From Piezodorus guildinii (lineage: Eukaryota; Arthropoda; Insecta; Hemiptera; Pentatomidae): a stretch of 64,000 bases of DNA. This document shows, piece after piece, positions 56,001-64,000 of this stretch. Each line of letters opens with the position of its first letter. Position 1 is the stretch's first letter. The stretch covers positions 101,815,063 through 101,879,062 of the forward strand of contig CM041297.1 in the NCBI GenBank assembly GCA_023052935.1, in the 5' to 3' direction. Position numbers and translations under genes: made by a program. The notes under the pieces are model-generated. The model worked only from the letters and a program-made list of their open reading frames with translations, was not told the DNA's origin and ran no database searches.

Positions 56001-56376
56001 CGAAAATTAGATACATAGTAATAGTTGACGTAATTAGTTGACCGTTTGAAATTTACTATTATTTATTTATTGCTTGCCAAATATTGTTGAAACTATTTAG
56101 TTGTTTCATTTCCTGACCCCACCGGGACTAATTTCTTCCAGAAATTAGATATTTTTTTCGTCGAACGTATCTAATTTTCTGGAAGAAATTGGTCCCGGTG
56201 GCGGTCAGGAAATGAAACAACTGAATAGTTTCAACAATACTTGGCAAGCAATAAATAAATAAATAGTTGATACTGTTTAATTGTTTCATTTCCTGACCGC
56301 CACCCGGACGAATTAATTCCTTCCAGTGATTCTCAACGGTCAACTAATTATATCCACTATGTAGCTAATTTCCGGA
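56001..56376. mobile_element. foldback element with nested inverted repeats
   Basis: Outer arms: 56,001-56,055 and the reverse complement of 56,325-56,376 share TCCG.AAATTAG.TACATAGT and TAATTAGTTGACCGTT. Inner arms: 56,061-56,151 and 56,169-56,264 form a long near-perfect hairpin (TTTAGTTGTTTCATTTCCTG and TTTCTTCCAGAAATTAG segments) with a loop of about 17 bases. A third partial copy of the left inner arm lies at 56,265-56,335 (TTTAATTGTTTCATTTCCTG, GACCGCCACCCGGAC). It has no coding capacity. It resembles foldback-type DNA transposons; the superfamily is unknown. Confidence 0.75.
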
Positions 56377-56673
56377 CGAAAAAAAATAGAGAAATAGTTG
56401 ATGCGCCTTTCGATGGTTGTTGATGCAATACCGCATTATTCAACAGAAATGCTGTTCAGTGGGCATCACAATAACCTTCTTGAGCGTTATAGATGTTTAT
56501 TACATGAAGCCACAACTAACATGTTTCTTTGTTTATTTATTTAACGTCACTTTATGCTACTGTGGCTAATCGACGATAATACAGTGAGTGTTGTAAATGT
56601 TTCTAACCTTGGTTTAATTTGGATAGAGATCATTAACGAGTATCTGTCATCGCACAAGTTCAGGACCACCTTT
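56377..56673. other. intergenic spacer
   Basis: Nothing recognised. Confidence 0.4.
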
Positions 56674-56685
56674 TTAAGTCAAGAT

Positions 56686-57155
56686 GGGCTTCAGTATTGT
56701 CTTGTAGATTAATAATTTGTTATCAACTGTGAGTTCAGATTTTCTGTTGAGTAGTCGGTATAACTGTCCGAATCGTCGGTTGAGTTCTCGTCTTTTAAGT
56801 CTTGTATGTGGGTTCCAAGTCAATCTTTGGTCTAACAGTAAGCCAAGATACCGGACTGTATCTGAGAGAGAAATTGGAAATGAGTTGAAATAAACTGGCG
56901 GAAAAGATTTTCGTCTAAGAGTAAAGGTTATGTGTTTACATTTGGCTTCGTTCACCTTTACACGCCAGTTATTACACCAGTGTTCGATAAGGAAAAGGTG
57001 TCTTTGAAGGTTTAAGGATGCTGTTTCAGGATTGGAACTGGATGATGAGATGGCGGTGTCGTCTGCAAAAGTTGCCAGAAAGGTATCAGGATGTGTAGAA
57101 ATTTCAGCAGTTTAGAGGATGTAGAGGACGGGTCCCAAGACGCTATTACTAAAAT
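56686..57155 (-). pseudogene. Jockey A-like RT fragment
   Basis: Minus-strand RT segment. SVLGPVLYIL is followed by a TAA where the 45-kb copy has Tyr. Next come HPDTFLATFADDTAI with the catalytic FADD, then HWCNNWRVKVNEAKCKHITF, VRYLGLLLDQRLTWNPHTRL and LTVDNKLLIYKTILKPI. Both ends are cut and no poly-A tail is present, so later deletions trimmed it. It is close to the 39.5-kb subfamily. Confidence 0.85.
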
Positions 57156-57345
57156 TAGCCTTAACCTTCGACTTCACTTCGAATAACTGAATACCATATC
57201 TCCGGATTCTTTTACTCATTAATATCTTAAACAACTTTTTTTTATACCTTTTTGTTGAATCATAAATCTTTGAGGCGTATGTCCATATAGGTTTTATGTA
57301 GTTATCTATAATATACATATCATGTGCTCAGTTTCCGTCCAATTT
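57156..57345 (-). mobile_element. LINE C-like fragment on minus strand
   Basis: YIKPIWTYASKIYDSTKR on the minus strand matches the LKPIWTYASQIFGSAK region of LINE C at 59.4 kb. It abuts the RT fragment next to it and the two read through in one frame. That must be chance, because the order of domains is wrong. Confidence 0.5.
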
Positions 57346-57369
57346 TAAATTTTAATAATTTAGATAATT

Positions 57370-57530
57370 TACGTAAAAAAACCTGACGAGAAGACGTGCT
57401 GCTGGGTACTGTCCTTCCTCATGCCTGACATGTTATTATTTTGTTTATTATTCTATCCTATTTGCTAATTGTCATAATAGTGCTGACAGCTGAAAATCAA
57501 TAAATAAAGTGAAAAAAAAATAATTTGGTA
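57370..57530 (+). mobile_element. LINE family C 3' terminus
   Basis: GTGCTGCTGGGTACTGTCC, CTTCCTCATGCCTGACATG, TTTGCTAATTGTCATAAT and an AATAAATAAAGTGAAAAAAA end parallel the LINE C 3' UTR at 59,724-59,850. Confidence 0.65.
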
Positions 57531-57544
57531 AAATTACTTTGGTA

Positions 57545-57580
57545 AGTAAAGTACTTTCGGTCGCTGGTTGAGCATATTTT
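57545..57580 (-). repeat. short inverted LINE C piece
   Basis: AGTAAAGTACTTTCGGTCGC and the adjacent TGGTTGAG are the reverse complement of the segment at 58,248-58,273 and of LINE C at 59,310-59,335. Confidence 0.6.
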
Positions 57581-58240
57581 TTTTATATTATTATTAGAAG
57601 TTCAAGTTCTTAAACGGTATAAACGTTAATTAAGAATCGACAACTAAAAATTAATTTTTATAATACTCACAAGATTTTTTAAATTTAATAACATAATTTA
57701 ATTTATAATTACTTCGCATCCAATTATTAATGCCGTTCTAACAATTATAATTTCAATACTGGACTTCAGCTATACGAAAAATAACATCTTACCTTATTTG
57801 CACATTAATTATAAAAGTCTTCAAACAAAACTTGTAAGCGGTGATTGTTTTTATTTCAGTGCAACTAAACATTTAAGGCAGATTGATTAACTAAATAAAA
57901 TAATCTTTATTATGGCCGTAAATTATATATAATAATATATCACTTGAAATCCCATTAGTAATTTATAATTCTTATGAAAAAAAAAAAAATCTGAAATAAA
58001 AGAAAAGAGTGTTTTTTACCTCCAGCTTTGACAATAGTTTATAAACGGGCCGGCCCAAGTTCATATTGAGCAGAACAAAAGATGAGACCATATCCAGCCT
58101 TTCTATTGTCTAGCCTTTCACCAGTTGCTGAGTTTTTGCCTCAGTTTTATCCCACCAGAGTCGTTCGGTCTGAATACGCTGCCTTTGTGTCAATAATTTA
58201 GTGGTTTAAATGCTATCATTTAAGAAGTTTTTTATTAAAA
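57581..58240. other. intergenic; GC-richer patch near 58,020-58,200
   Basis: The GC-richer patch shows CGGGCCGGCCC and no recognised family. The rest is AT-rich. Confidence 0.35.
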
Positions 58241-58760
58241 GAAATACTCTCAACCAGCGACTGAAAGTACTTTTCTATCTTTTTTCCTAATCATCTAAAC
58301 TAAAAATTAGAGGGGAACTAAATACATGCACATATTTACTTAAACCAAATAAACGCTTCACAGATTTTTAGCTCAGCAAAAAAGACTCACATACAAAAAC
58401 TGTAATCATATCAATCGAAAATGTTAAGGCTTATAACGACAACTTCTTTGCACGTAAACAATAAAACCTTACAAACGCACTTGCAGAAACTAACAGTTTA
58501 CCAACACACACGAGCTCTCTATTCGCGGTTTTATAGCGAATCGCACGGACACGACAATAGATTTGTCAATATCTGAAATGCATGTTAGAGAATGTTGAAG
58601 TGAATCTGGATGTGATAATTCCTTCGCTAAATTAAAGCATAGTAAGAGGTACTGCGGGATATTTACCTTCCCGATGTCTATCATGCCTACTGTTTATATA
58701 GCACGTCAGATAGCTTTTGACAGGTGCTAATGGTAAAATTTGAAGAAGAAAAATTATTGC
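58241..58760 (+). mobile_element. LINE family C 3' copy, decayed
   Basis: Coding pieces in shifting frames correspond to NQRLKVLF, SKLKIRGELNTCTYLLKP and KKDSHTKT. A 3' UTR with GAGGTACTGCGGGATATTT, GTCTATCATGCCTAC and TGACAGGTGCTAAT follows. It is close to the copy at 59.2 kb, but many indels break the frame. Confidence 0.7.
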
Positions 58761-59139
58761 TTAATGGAGGATATAGGTGTCGATGTCAAGAACTTAGCAA
58801 GGATAGCAGAGATTACAGTGCTTGACTCCCTGGGAATTATACACCATCACATTTACTCATAGCGTGTAAAACAGGGATCCCTAGAAGGACATGGGTGTGC
58901 ATGTTTTTATATGTATTTTAATCTTTTAATTTTTTTATTTTGTTAGTATTATTATTTTATCTTACTGTGTTATTTTTATTACATATGCTAGAAATTCAAT
59001 ATTGAAGCGGAGTGTAATATAGTTGCTGATAGTTGATAATTCTTATGATTATTATTAATATATTTAATTTATATATAATATATTTATATTAATTTAATAT
59101 ATTTATATTAATTAAGTTTAATATATTTATATATATTAA
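58761..59139. other. intergenic with AT-rich tandem stretch
   Basis: 58,761-58,900 is of mixed composition. 59,060-59,140 is a degenerate tandem array of TTTAATATATTTATATTAA-like units. Confidence 0.45.
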
Positions 59140-59850
59140 GCTATGGAAAATTTGTTTAAATCACGACACGTAACGTTTACACTACGACAAAACACTTGCC
59201 CACCAATTTTTATCGACAACAACCAAATTCCTCAGACCAACTCTGTACATTACCTAGGACTGACACTCGATCGAAGGGCCCACATGTCAAGATGAAAAGA
59301 CAGACTCTTAACCACCGACTGAAAGTACTTTACTCACTTTTTTCTAAATCTTCATAATTAAAAATTAGACAGAAACTGAATACATACACATACCTTCTTA
59401 AGCCAATATGGACTTACGCTTCACAGATTTTTGGTTCAGCAAAAAAGACTCACATACAAAAACTGCAATCGTTTCAATTCAAAATTTTAAGACTGATAAC
59501 GACAGCTCCTTGGTACGTAAACAACAGAACCCTACATACGGACTTACAACAACCAAGAGTTGACCAACATATACGAACACTCTATACTCGTTTTCACAGT
59601 AAACTTAACGGGCACGACAATTGACTGATTAACGACATGTCAATAGTTGAAATGCCAGTCACAAGAAGGCTAAAGAGAGGCTGGATGAGGGACCTCCTCG
59701 GATAAAATAAAGCCATGGAAGGGGTGCTGCTGGGCATTTTCCTTCTTCATGCCTACCATGCCTGGATCTCAATTTATACAGCACATTTGCTGATTGTCAG
59801 ATACATTCTGACAGGCGTGAATATAGATATAAAGAGAAAAAAAAATTAAT
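59140..59850 (+). mobile_element. LINE family C 3' copy, best preserved
   Basis: Reads in order (with frameshifts) SRHVTFTLRQNTCPPIFIDN, NSVHYLGLTLDRR, LKVLYSLFSKSS, LKPIWTYASQIFGSAKKTH, LQSFQFKILRLITTAPWYVN, VDQHIRTLYTRFHSKL and RRLKRGWMRDLLG. The UTR and an A-rich end near 59,845 follow. The motifs are Jockey-like (YLGL, PIWTYA..G.AK, VLRxI.APWYV). It starts at the block just after the catalytic box, so the palm is missing. This copy is the reference for family C. Confidence 0.75.
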
Positions 59851-60009
59851 ATGAGAAATGAGCGAGATAAATAATTTTTGAAAAATTTAAAAAAGATAAT
59901 TAAAGGAAAAATATATTAATCTATTTTTTTTATTTTTTATGTTTATTATCAAAATGAATCAATAAAAGAGCCATTTCGTCACATTTTCTCTAAAACATAA
60001 CTCCTGTCC

Positions 60010-60600
60010 CCAGGTCTTTCACAATAATATTCCGATACCAGTGTCAGACACAGAAAATTATTTAGGCCTTTACCTTGACAAACGACCAACATGGGCACCA
60101 CTTCAAACAAAAAAGAAAAGAACTAAATCAACGATATGGACTTCTTTCAAGATTACTAGACAAACGTTCAAAATTATCATTGACAAACAAATTAACTGTT
60201 TATAATGTACCGATAAAACCTATTTGGACTTATGACATTGAGTTACAAGAACAGCAAAAAAGTTAAACATCAAAATTATTCAATAATTTCAATCAAAATT
60301 ACTTAGGACAATTGTAAATCCCTCTTTTTACGTATCTAACGAGACACTACATACTGACCTAGACATTCCATTCGTCATTTAAACCCGCTGACTCAGAACA
60401 TATCAACTGCCACAAACCCATATAATCCGCCCAGAAGACTATCGAGCCAAAAGACCTGAAATATTGAAAGTTATTAGTTTTTTTTGTATCTATCTTATGC
60501 AGTTTGTTACATCATTTGTTAGCATATTTTATTATTGCATAAGCAGATAGCAAATACAATTGTATTGCAAAAACTTCTATGAATAAATAAATAAATAAAT
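60010..60600 (+). mobile_element. LINE family F 3' copy
   Basis: Plus-strand pieces KRKELNQRYGLLSRLLDKRS, LSLTNKLTVYNVPIKPIWTYD, and PRRLSS-like residues match the F copies at 30.2 and 40.7 kb. The 3' UTR has GCATAAGCAGATAGCAAAT, and the end is an AATA repeat at 60,581-60,601. A deletion near 60,380 removes residues present at 41.0 kb. Confidence 0.7.
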
Positions 60601-60836
60601 AGTTTATTGTATGTTAAGATTTGTATATTTAAAATTAAGCTTAAGGAAGATATAGTAAGCTGTGTAAATAGCAACCCAATTAGTTTGTTCAATAAAGTGT
60701 ATCTCTTTATGCCATTGTGGAAAATTAGTCTTAAAAATTCACCAATACTGGGCATTGTTTTGAAATAGCAGTGTTGAACCACTGTCACCAATTTAAAATT
60801 TTGGCTCTTTAAGAGAGCCTTTAATGAAAATTCCAC
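60519..60836 (-). other. unassigned 105-codon minus-strand frame
   Basis: The first 60 codons (60,836-60,650) have a balanced composition: NFKLVTVVQHCYFKTMPSIG and LLNKLIGLLFTQLTIS. The rest runs into the LINE F tail in reverse and is not meaningful. I do not recognise the protein. It could be the end of a host exon or a TE fragment. Confidence 0.3.
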
Positions 60837-60849
60837 TCATATATTAATT

Positions 60850-61085
60850 TATTTTCACGCCTCTAAGAGACCGGAGATCCTCAGGTGTCAGCTTTCGTAA
60901 GGTGTGAAATGATTTTGACCGGAGTCGGCTTCTCCACTTCCTAAGCCCGCCCATCCATCTATTTCCGAAAGGAGAGGATAATCTTCAAGGGTCAGTTTTA
61001 CCGAGTGTGAAAAGCTTTCGTGGCACAGCTCCCTCTTAAGGCCTTCTCGCCTCAGGACTTCCCCTCATAACCTTCTCATCATCTT
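60850..61085. repeat. GC-richer block with internal near-repeat
   Basis: GATCCTCAGGTGTCAGCTTT..GGTGTGAAA (about 60,876-60,908) is echoed by AATCTTCAAGGGTCAGTTTT..AGTGTGAAA (about 60,981-61,012), about 105 bases apart. No coding frame or family is recognised. It may be a decayed retroelement leader. Confidence 0.35.
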
Positions 61086-62206
61086 TTGCTACTCCATTGT
61101 ACAGAGATAAGACACTTAAATTACTTTCACTGAAATTATCAATAAGCTTGAAGACTTTAAAATACCTTGACCGGCAATTTTTATATTGGACTAGCATTAT
61201 ATGATCACGATATTTACCGTTATACTTACATATATATTTTTTACAGACAAAAAATAATACTATTCTATCAATTGAGAACTTGATTTCAAAAAGGTTTAAT
61301 ATCCACTTAAGACAATTTTACAGAAAACGCGAAAATTAATCATTAATTTATTATTGGACCAATTTACTTGATTCTTGTTTTATTCAACATTATTTTAATT
61401 GTATCTATTATTTTAAATAAGTCTTTAAATCATACCAATGGATTATTTCTTCACGAACCATTACATATATTACATTGTTTGAAAAAACAAAAAAAAAAAA
61501 AAAAAAAAAAACGTAACGAGTAACGCGCCCGATTGGTGTATAATTCTATAGTCCTCGGACCATATATCCAACGGATGTAATACATAAAGGTGTGGATGTT
61601 TTTGAAATATTATGGGAATTTTAAGGAACATTAATACATGTTTTTAATTAAATATAGATTTTGAACACATACAAAACAGCAGGGAAAATAATTGTTTTAT
61701 GAATTATAAAATAACTTTCAATTTCCCATACAAAAAAGAAACGTTTTTCCGCCTTATATTCGACTCATGTTCCTCTTGAACTCTTTTTTCGCTGTTTCTG
61801 CTTTGTTTTGTTTTCAAATTAATGAAATATATATTAATGTTGTTTTCTTTCCCTGTAAGATATAATACATTTATTTTTTTTTTAATTTGATGTAGAACAG
61901 AAACATATATTGATAGTTGCTAGTTTAACGTCAGTAAAAATAATCGGAACTGAAAAATGAAAGTAGAAGAATAAGAACATAGATCAGCAATAGTTTTAGG
62001 AATATGCTAATTTCGAAACTAATATGGTATATAAAAAAAGTTCCTTCTTTGGATATATCGGTAACTATATCATACAAATATCTTCCGTAATTATCTTTTG
62101 GGAACTTCATGATTCATCGATGCAGTATCTGTGCAAGGTATCTGTTCTCAATTATATACTAAACCCAAAAAGAGAGGCCCTTTAAACCTCCCACACACAT
62201 TCCACT
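61086..62206. other. AT-rich intergenic DNA
   Basis: An A-run lies at 61,490-61,510. TAATACATAAAGGTGTGGATG at about 61,577-61,597 resembles 26.0 kb. No coding signal. Confidence 0.4.
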
Positions 62207-62403
62207 TGTCGGGAATCGGTAGAACTTTATTACACTTTTTTGAAGAGACCTACTGTTATGTCATTAATATTTAAGAATCAAAGAACGTACTTCTTTGTTT
62301 TGAACATTTTAATAACAATGAATAACCTCAATACACATTCTAATAATATTTATAACATATGTTCCAATAATCGATATTAACACATGTGCTTAGAGATATA
62401 ACA
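62207..62403 (-). mobile_element. probable 3' LTR of Gypsy-type element
   Basis: On the minus strand the segment begins TGTTATATCT, right after the purine-rich tract GCGGAGGAGGAC (about 62,404-62,415), and ends CCCGACA about 197 bases later. TGT...ACA ends are standard for LTRs, and AATAAA lies about 25 bases before the far end. Position directly downstream of pol fits. The partner LTR is outside the window, so the exact limits cannot be verified. Confidence 0.55.
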
Positions 62404-62427
62404 GTCCTCCTCCGCTAATCGGCTCCC

Positions 62428-64000
62428 TCACATACGAAACCAGTCCGGTGGCCTGCGCTGCCTCGTAGATCTCCTCAATGGTGGGTGCTCATCATTCCAT
62501 TCTTTATTCCTCGTACGATCCAAAGCTGGTGTCTTCGGTGAATTTCCTTCTTCTCGGATTGACGTTATTAGAGATCCGTCTCTCCCCTCCTTATCTTGCG
62601 TTCGATCTAGACGGACATCATCTCTCCCCTCTTCATCTCGTGCTCGATCTGGACGGACATCACCTCTCTCCGGTGGGTCCTTAAATGGCCAACCATAAAG
62701 ACGGACTGTAGTTCTTTCTTGTGAAGTCCCACTTATATCAGTTTTGCGCATTTGATCGACGTGTCTTCTTTCTCTTTTCCCGCCTTCTACATCTATCCAA
62801 TAGTGGAGACTTCCTTCTTTGGCCGAAACTTTACCAAAGTTCCATTTTCTGGTCCCATCATAGTTCCTTATTTGAACCTGGTCACCTATTTCGAAATTCC
62901 TTGCCGCTAAATTTTCCCTGCTGGCCTCCTCGTCTGACTCTTTTAGCAGATCCAAGCGAGTTCTGATTTTTCTCCCAAATATAATTTCAGCTGGACTCAT
63001 ATTAGTTATACTTTGAGGTGCATTCCTATACTGCATCAGAATCCGACTTAGCTTAAAGGAAATGTCACCAGTTTCCGTCGCCATCGCCTTTAACCCTTTC
63101 TTAACTACCTGGACGTACCGTTCAGCCTGGCCGTTGGAAGACGGATGATATGGCGCTGTTCTTTTGTGGCGTATTCCGTTTGATTTCAGAAACTTTTGAA
63201 ATTCTGTAGATGTGAATTGGGGCCCGTTATCTGTAACCAGCATTAATGGTAGTCCAAATCTGGCAAAAACGCTCCTGAGTTCCGTAATTGTCCTTTGCGT
63301 CGTGATTTTAGGTAAGTCTACTACTTCTAACCATTTCGAGAATGCATCTACTAGGATTAAGAAGTAACATCCCTGGAAGGGACCTGCAAAATCCATGTGT
63401 AGCCGTTGCCATGGCATCGTTGGTGGCTCCCACGGGTGGACAGTCTTTGGTGGATTATTCCAATTCTCACAGCATGGCTTACAATTACGTACCAGCCTCT
63501 CGATGTCAGCATCGATTGTTGGCCACCAACAATAACTTCTTGTCAACCCTTTCATCTTTCTTACACCGATGTGAGCTGCATGCAATTCGGCGAGTACTAG
63601 GTTTTGTAATCTTCTGGGTATAGCGATCCGATCTCCTCTGAAGACACACCCATCTTGAAGACTAAAAATTGTTGAATCATTTTTGTTAACCTCTTTTCCT
63701 GTTTTCAGGGCTTCCATCAGAGGAGCTAAATATGGGTCCCGGCTAGTTGCTTCTGTAAGCATCTTTCGAGTAACGGGCATAACCTCAGCCTGTTTCAACT
63801 GGAAGATTGTAGTATCATCCATTGTCTCCTGTAGAACGTTTTCTGCTGGAAATCGGGATAAATAGTCTGCGTTAGCATGATTCTTCGTGCTTCTGTAGAC
63901 GATATGATAATCAAATCCGGACAAAAATATAGCATATCGTAGCATCCGTGTTGCTGACAGAGAAGGCAAACATTTATCTGGACTAAGAATAGACGTTAGC
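62428..64000 (-). CDS. Gypsy-type Pol, RNase H end and integrase (partial)
   Basis: The frame is open from the right edge of the window to a stop at 62,428. At the edge, ILSPDKCLPSLSATRMLRYA and HANADYLSRFP are the end of the RT-linked RNase H region. Next is an H2C2 zinc finger (HAAHIGVRKMKG...C..C). The integrase core carries catalytic D in MDFAGPF, D in VTDNGPQF and E in SSNGQAERYV, with 35 residues between the second and third. The C-terminal region has charged 14-residue near-repeats (RPDRARDEEGRD, RLDRTQDKEGRD, ALDRTRNKEWND) and ends RRSTRQRRPPDWF, as in many Gypsy Pol proteins. The enzyme would insert the cDNA. No break is seen, and Gag, protease and RT lie beyond the window. Confidence 0.93.
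   Translation of the reverse strand, partial: LTSILSPDKCLPSLSATRMLRYAIFLSGFDYHIVYRSTKNHANADYLSRFPAENVLQETMDDTTIFQLKQAEVMPVTRKMLTEATSRDPYLAPLMEALKTGKEVNKNDSTIFSLQDGCVFRGDRIAIPRRLQNLVLAELHAAHIGVRKMKGLTRSYCWWPTIDADIERLVRNCKPCCENWNNPPKTVHPWEPPTMPWQRLHMDFAGPFQGCYFLILVDAFSKWLEVVDLPKITTQRTITELRSVFARFGLPLMLVTDNGPQFTSTEFQKFLKSNGIRHKRTAPYHPSSNGQAERYVQVVKKGLKAMATETGDISFKLSRILMQYRNAPQSITNMSPAEIIFGRKIRTRLDLLKESDEEASRENLAARNFEIGDQVQIRNYDGTRKWNFGKVSAKEGSLHYWIDVEGGKRERRHVDQMRKTDISGTSQERTTVRLYGWPFKDPPERGDVRPDRARDEEGRDDVRLDRTQDKEGRDGSLITSIREEGNSPKTPALDRTRNKEWNDEHPPLRRSTRQRRPPDWFRM

Noticed and set aside
57112..57318. Fusion protein joining a LINE C-like and an RT-like block
   Set aside because: The block order is reversed relative to any LINE protein. 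Two fragments abut in frame by chance.
1..64000. CRISPR arrays, operons, Shine-Dalgarno sites, prophage
   Set aside because: The window is eukaryotic in character. No evenly spaced repeats with unique spacers and no prokaryotic gene organisation were seen.

Overview
This is a 64-kb piece of an animal nuclear genome, most likely from an arthropod and probably an insect. The DNA is strongly AT-rich and full of poly-A/T tracts and AT microsatellites. Every coding signal I could assign belongs to a transposable element. The mix is insect-like: several Jockey-type LINE families, RTE-like LINEs, an I/R1-like LINE with an RNase H region, mariner relics, a Gypsy-type LTR element, tRNA-derived SINEs and short inverted-repeat DNA elements. 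I see no convincing host gene, no rRNA gene, no functional tRNA gene and no CRISPR array. Species cannot be named from this sequence alone.

Layout. 0-2.5 kb: a LINE 3' relic and a decayed mariner. 2.5-4.7 kb: a young, 5'-truncated Jockey copy (family A) with target-site duplications (TSDs). 4.8-6.9 kb: a DNA repeat interrupted by a LINE of a second family (B), then two more B fragments. 8.5 kb: a MITE-like element with long inverted repeats. 10-12.6 kb: a LINE fragment of family C and two different SINEs. 15 kb: a small inverted-repeat element packed with AT microsatellite. 16.7-22.3 kb: LINE E, an internally deleted Jockey A copy with a LINE B nested in its 3' UTR, a GC-rich ORF of unknown origin, and an RTE-like relic. 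26.3-31.4 kb: an I/R1-like relic, two B copies, a family F fragment and a second RTE-like element with TSDs. 33-34.3 kb: two adjacent copies of the DNA repeat seen at 4.8 kb. 36 kb: an internally deleted mariner. 39-41 kb: LINE A-like and F fragments.

The richest part is 41.7-49.9 kb. A complete RTE-like LINE (minus strand, 11-bp TSD) lies next to a complete Jockey LINE (plus strand, TSD of up to 11 bp). Each main reading frame is broken by one stop codon. The Jockey element has an intact Gag-like ORF1 whose stop codon directly abuts the ORF2 start (TAAATG, same frame). Its 3' UTR carries two adjacent hairpins that are also present in the other two family A copies with 3' ends.

50-61 kb is a graveyard of LINE C, A, D and F fragments with one SINE and a foldback element. 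62.2-64 kb holds the end of a Gypsy-type element on the minus strand: a probable 197-bp LTR, then an intact RNase H tail and integrase frame that runs off the window.

Family letters A-F are local labels based on similarities I could see by eye. They are not database names.
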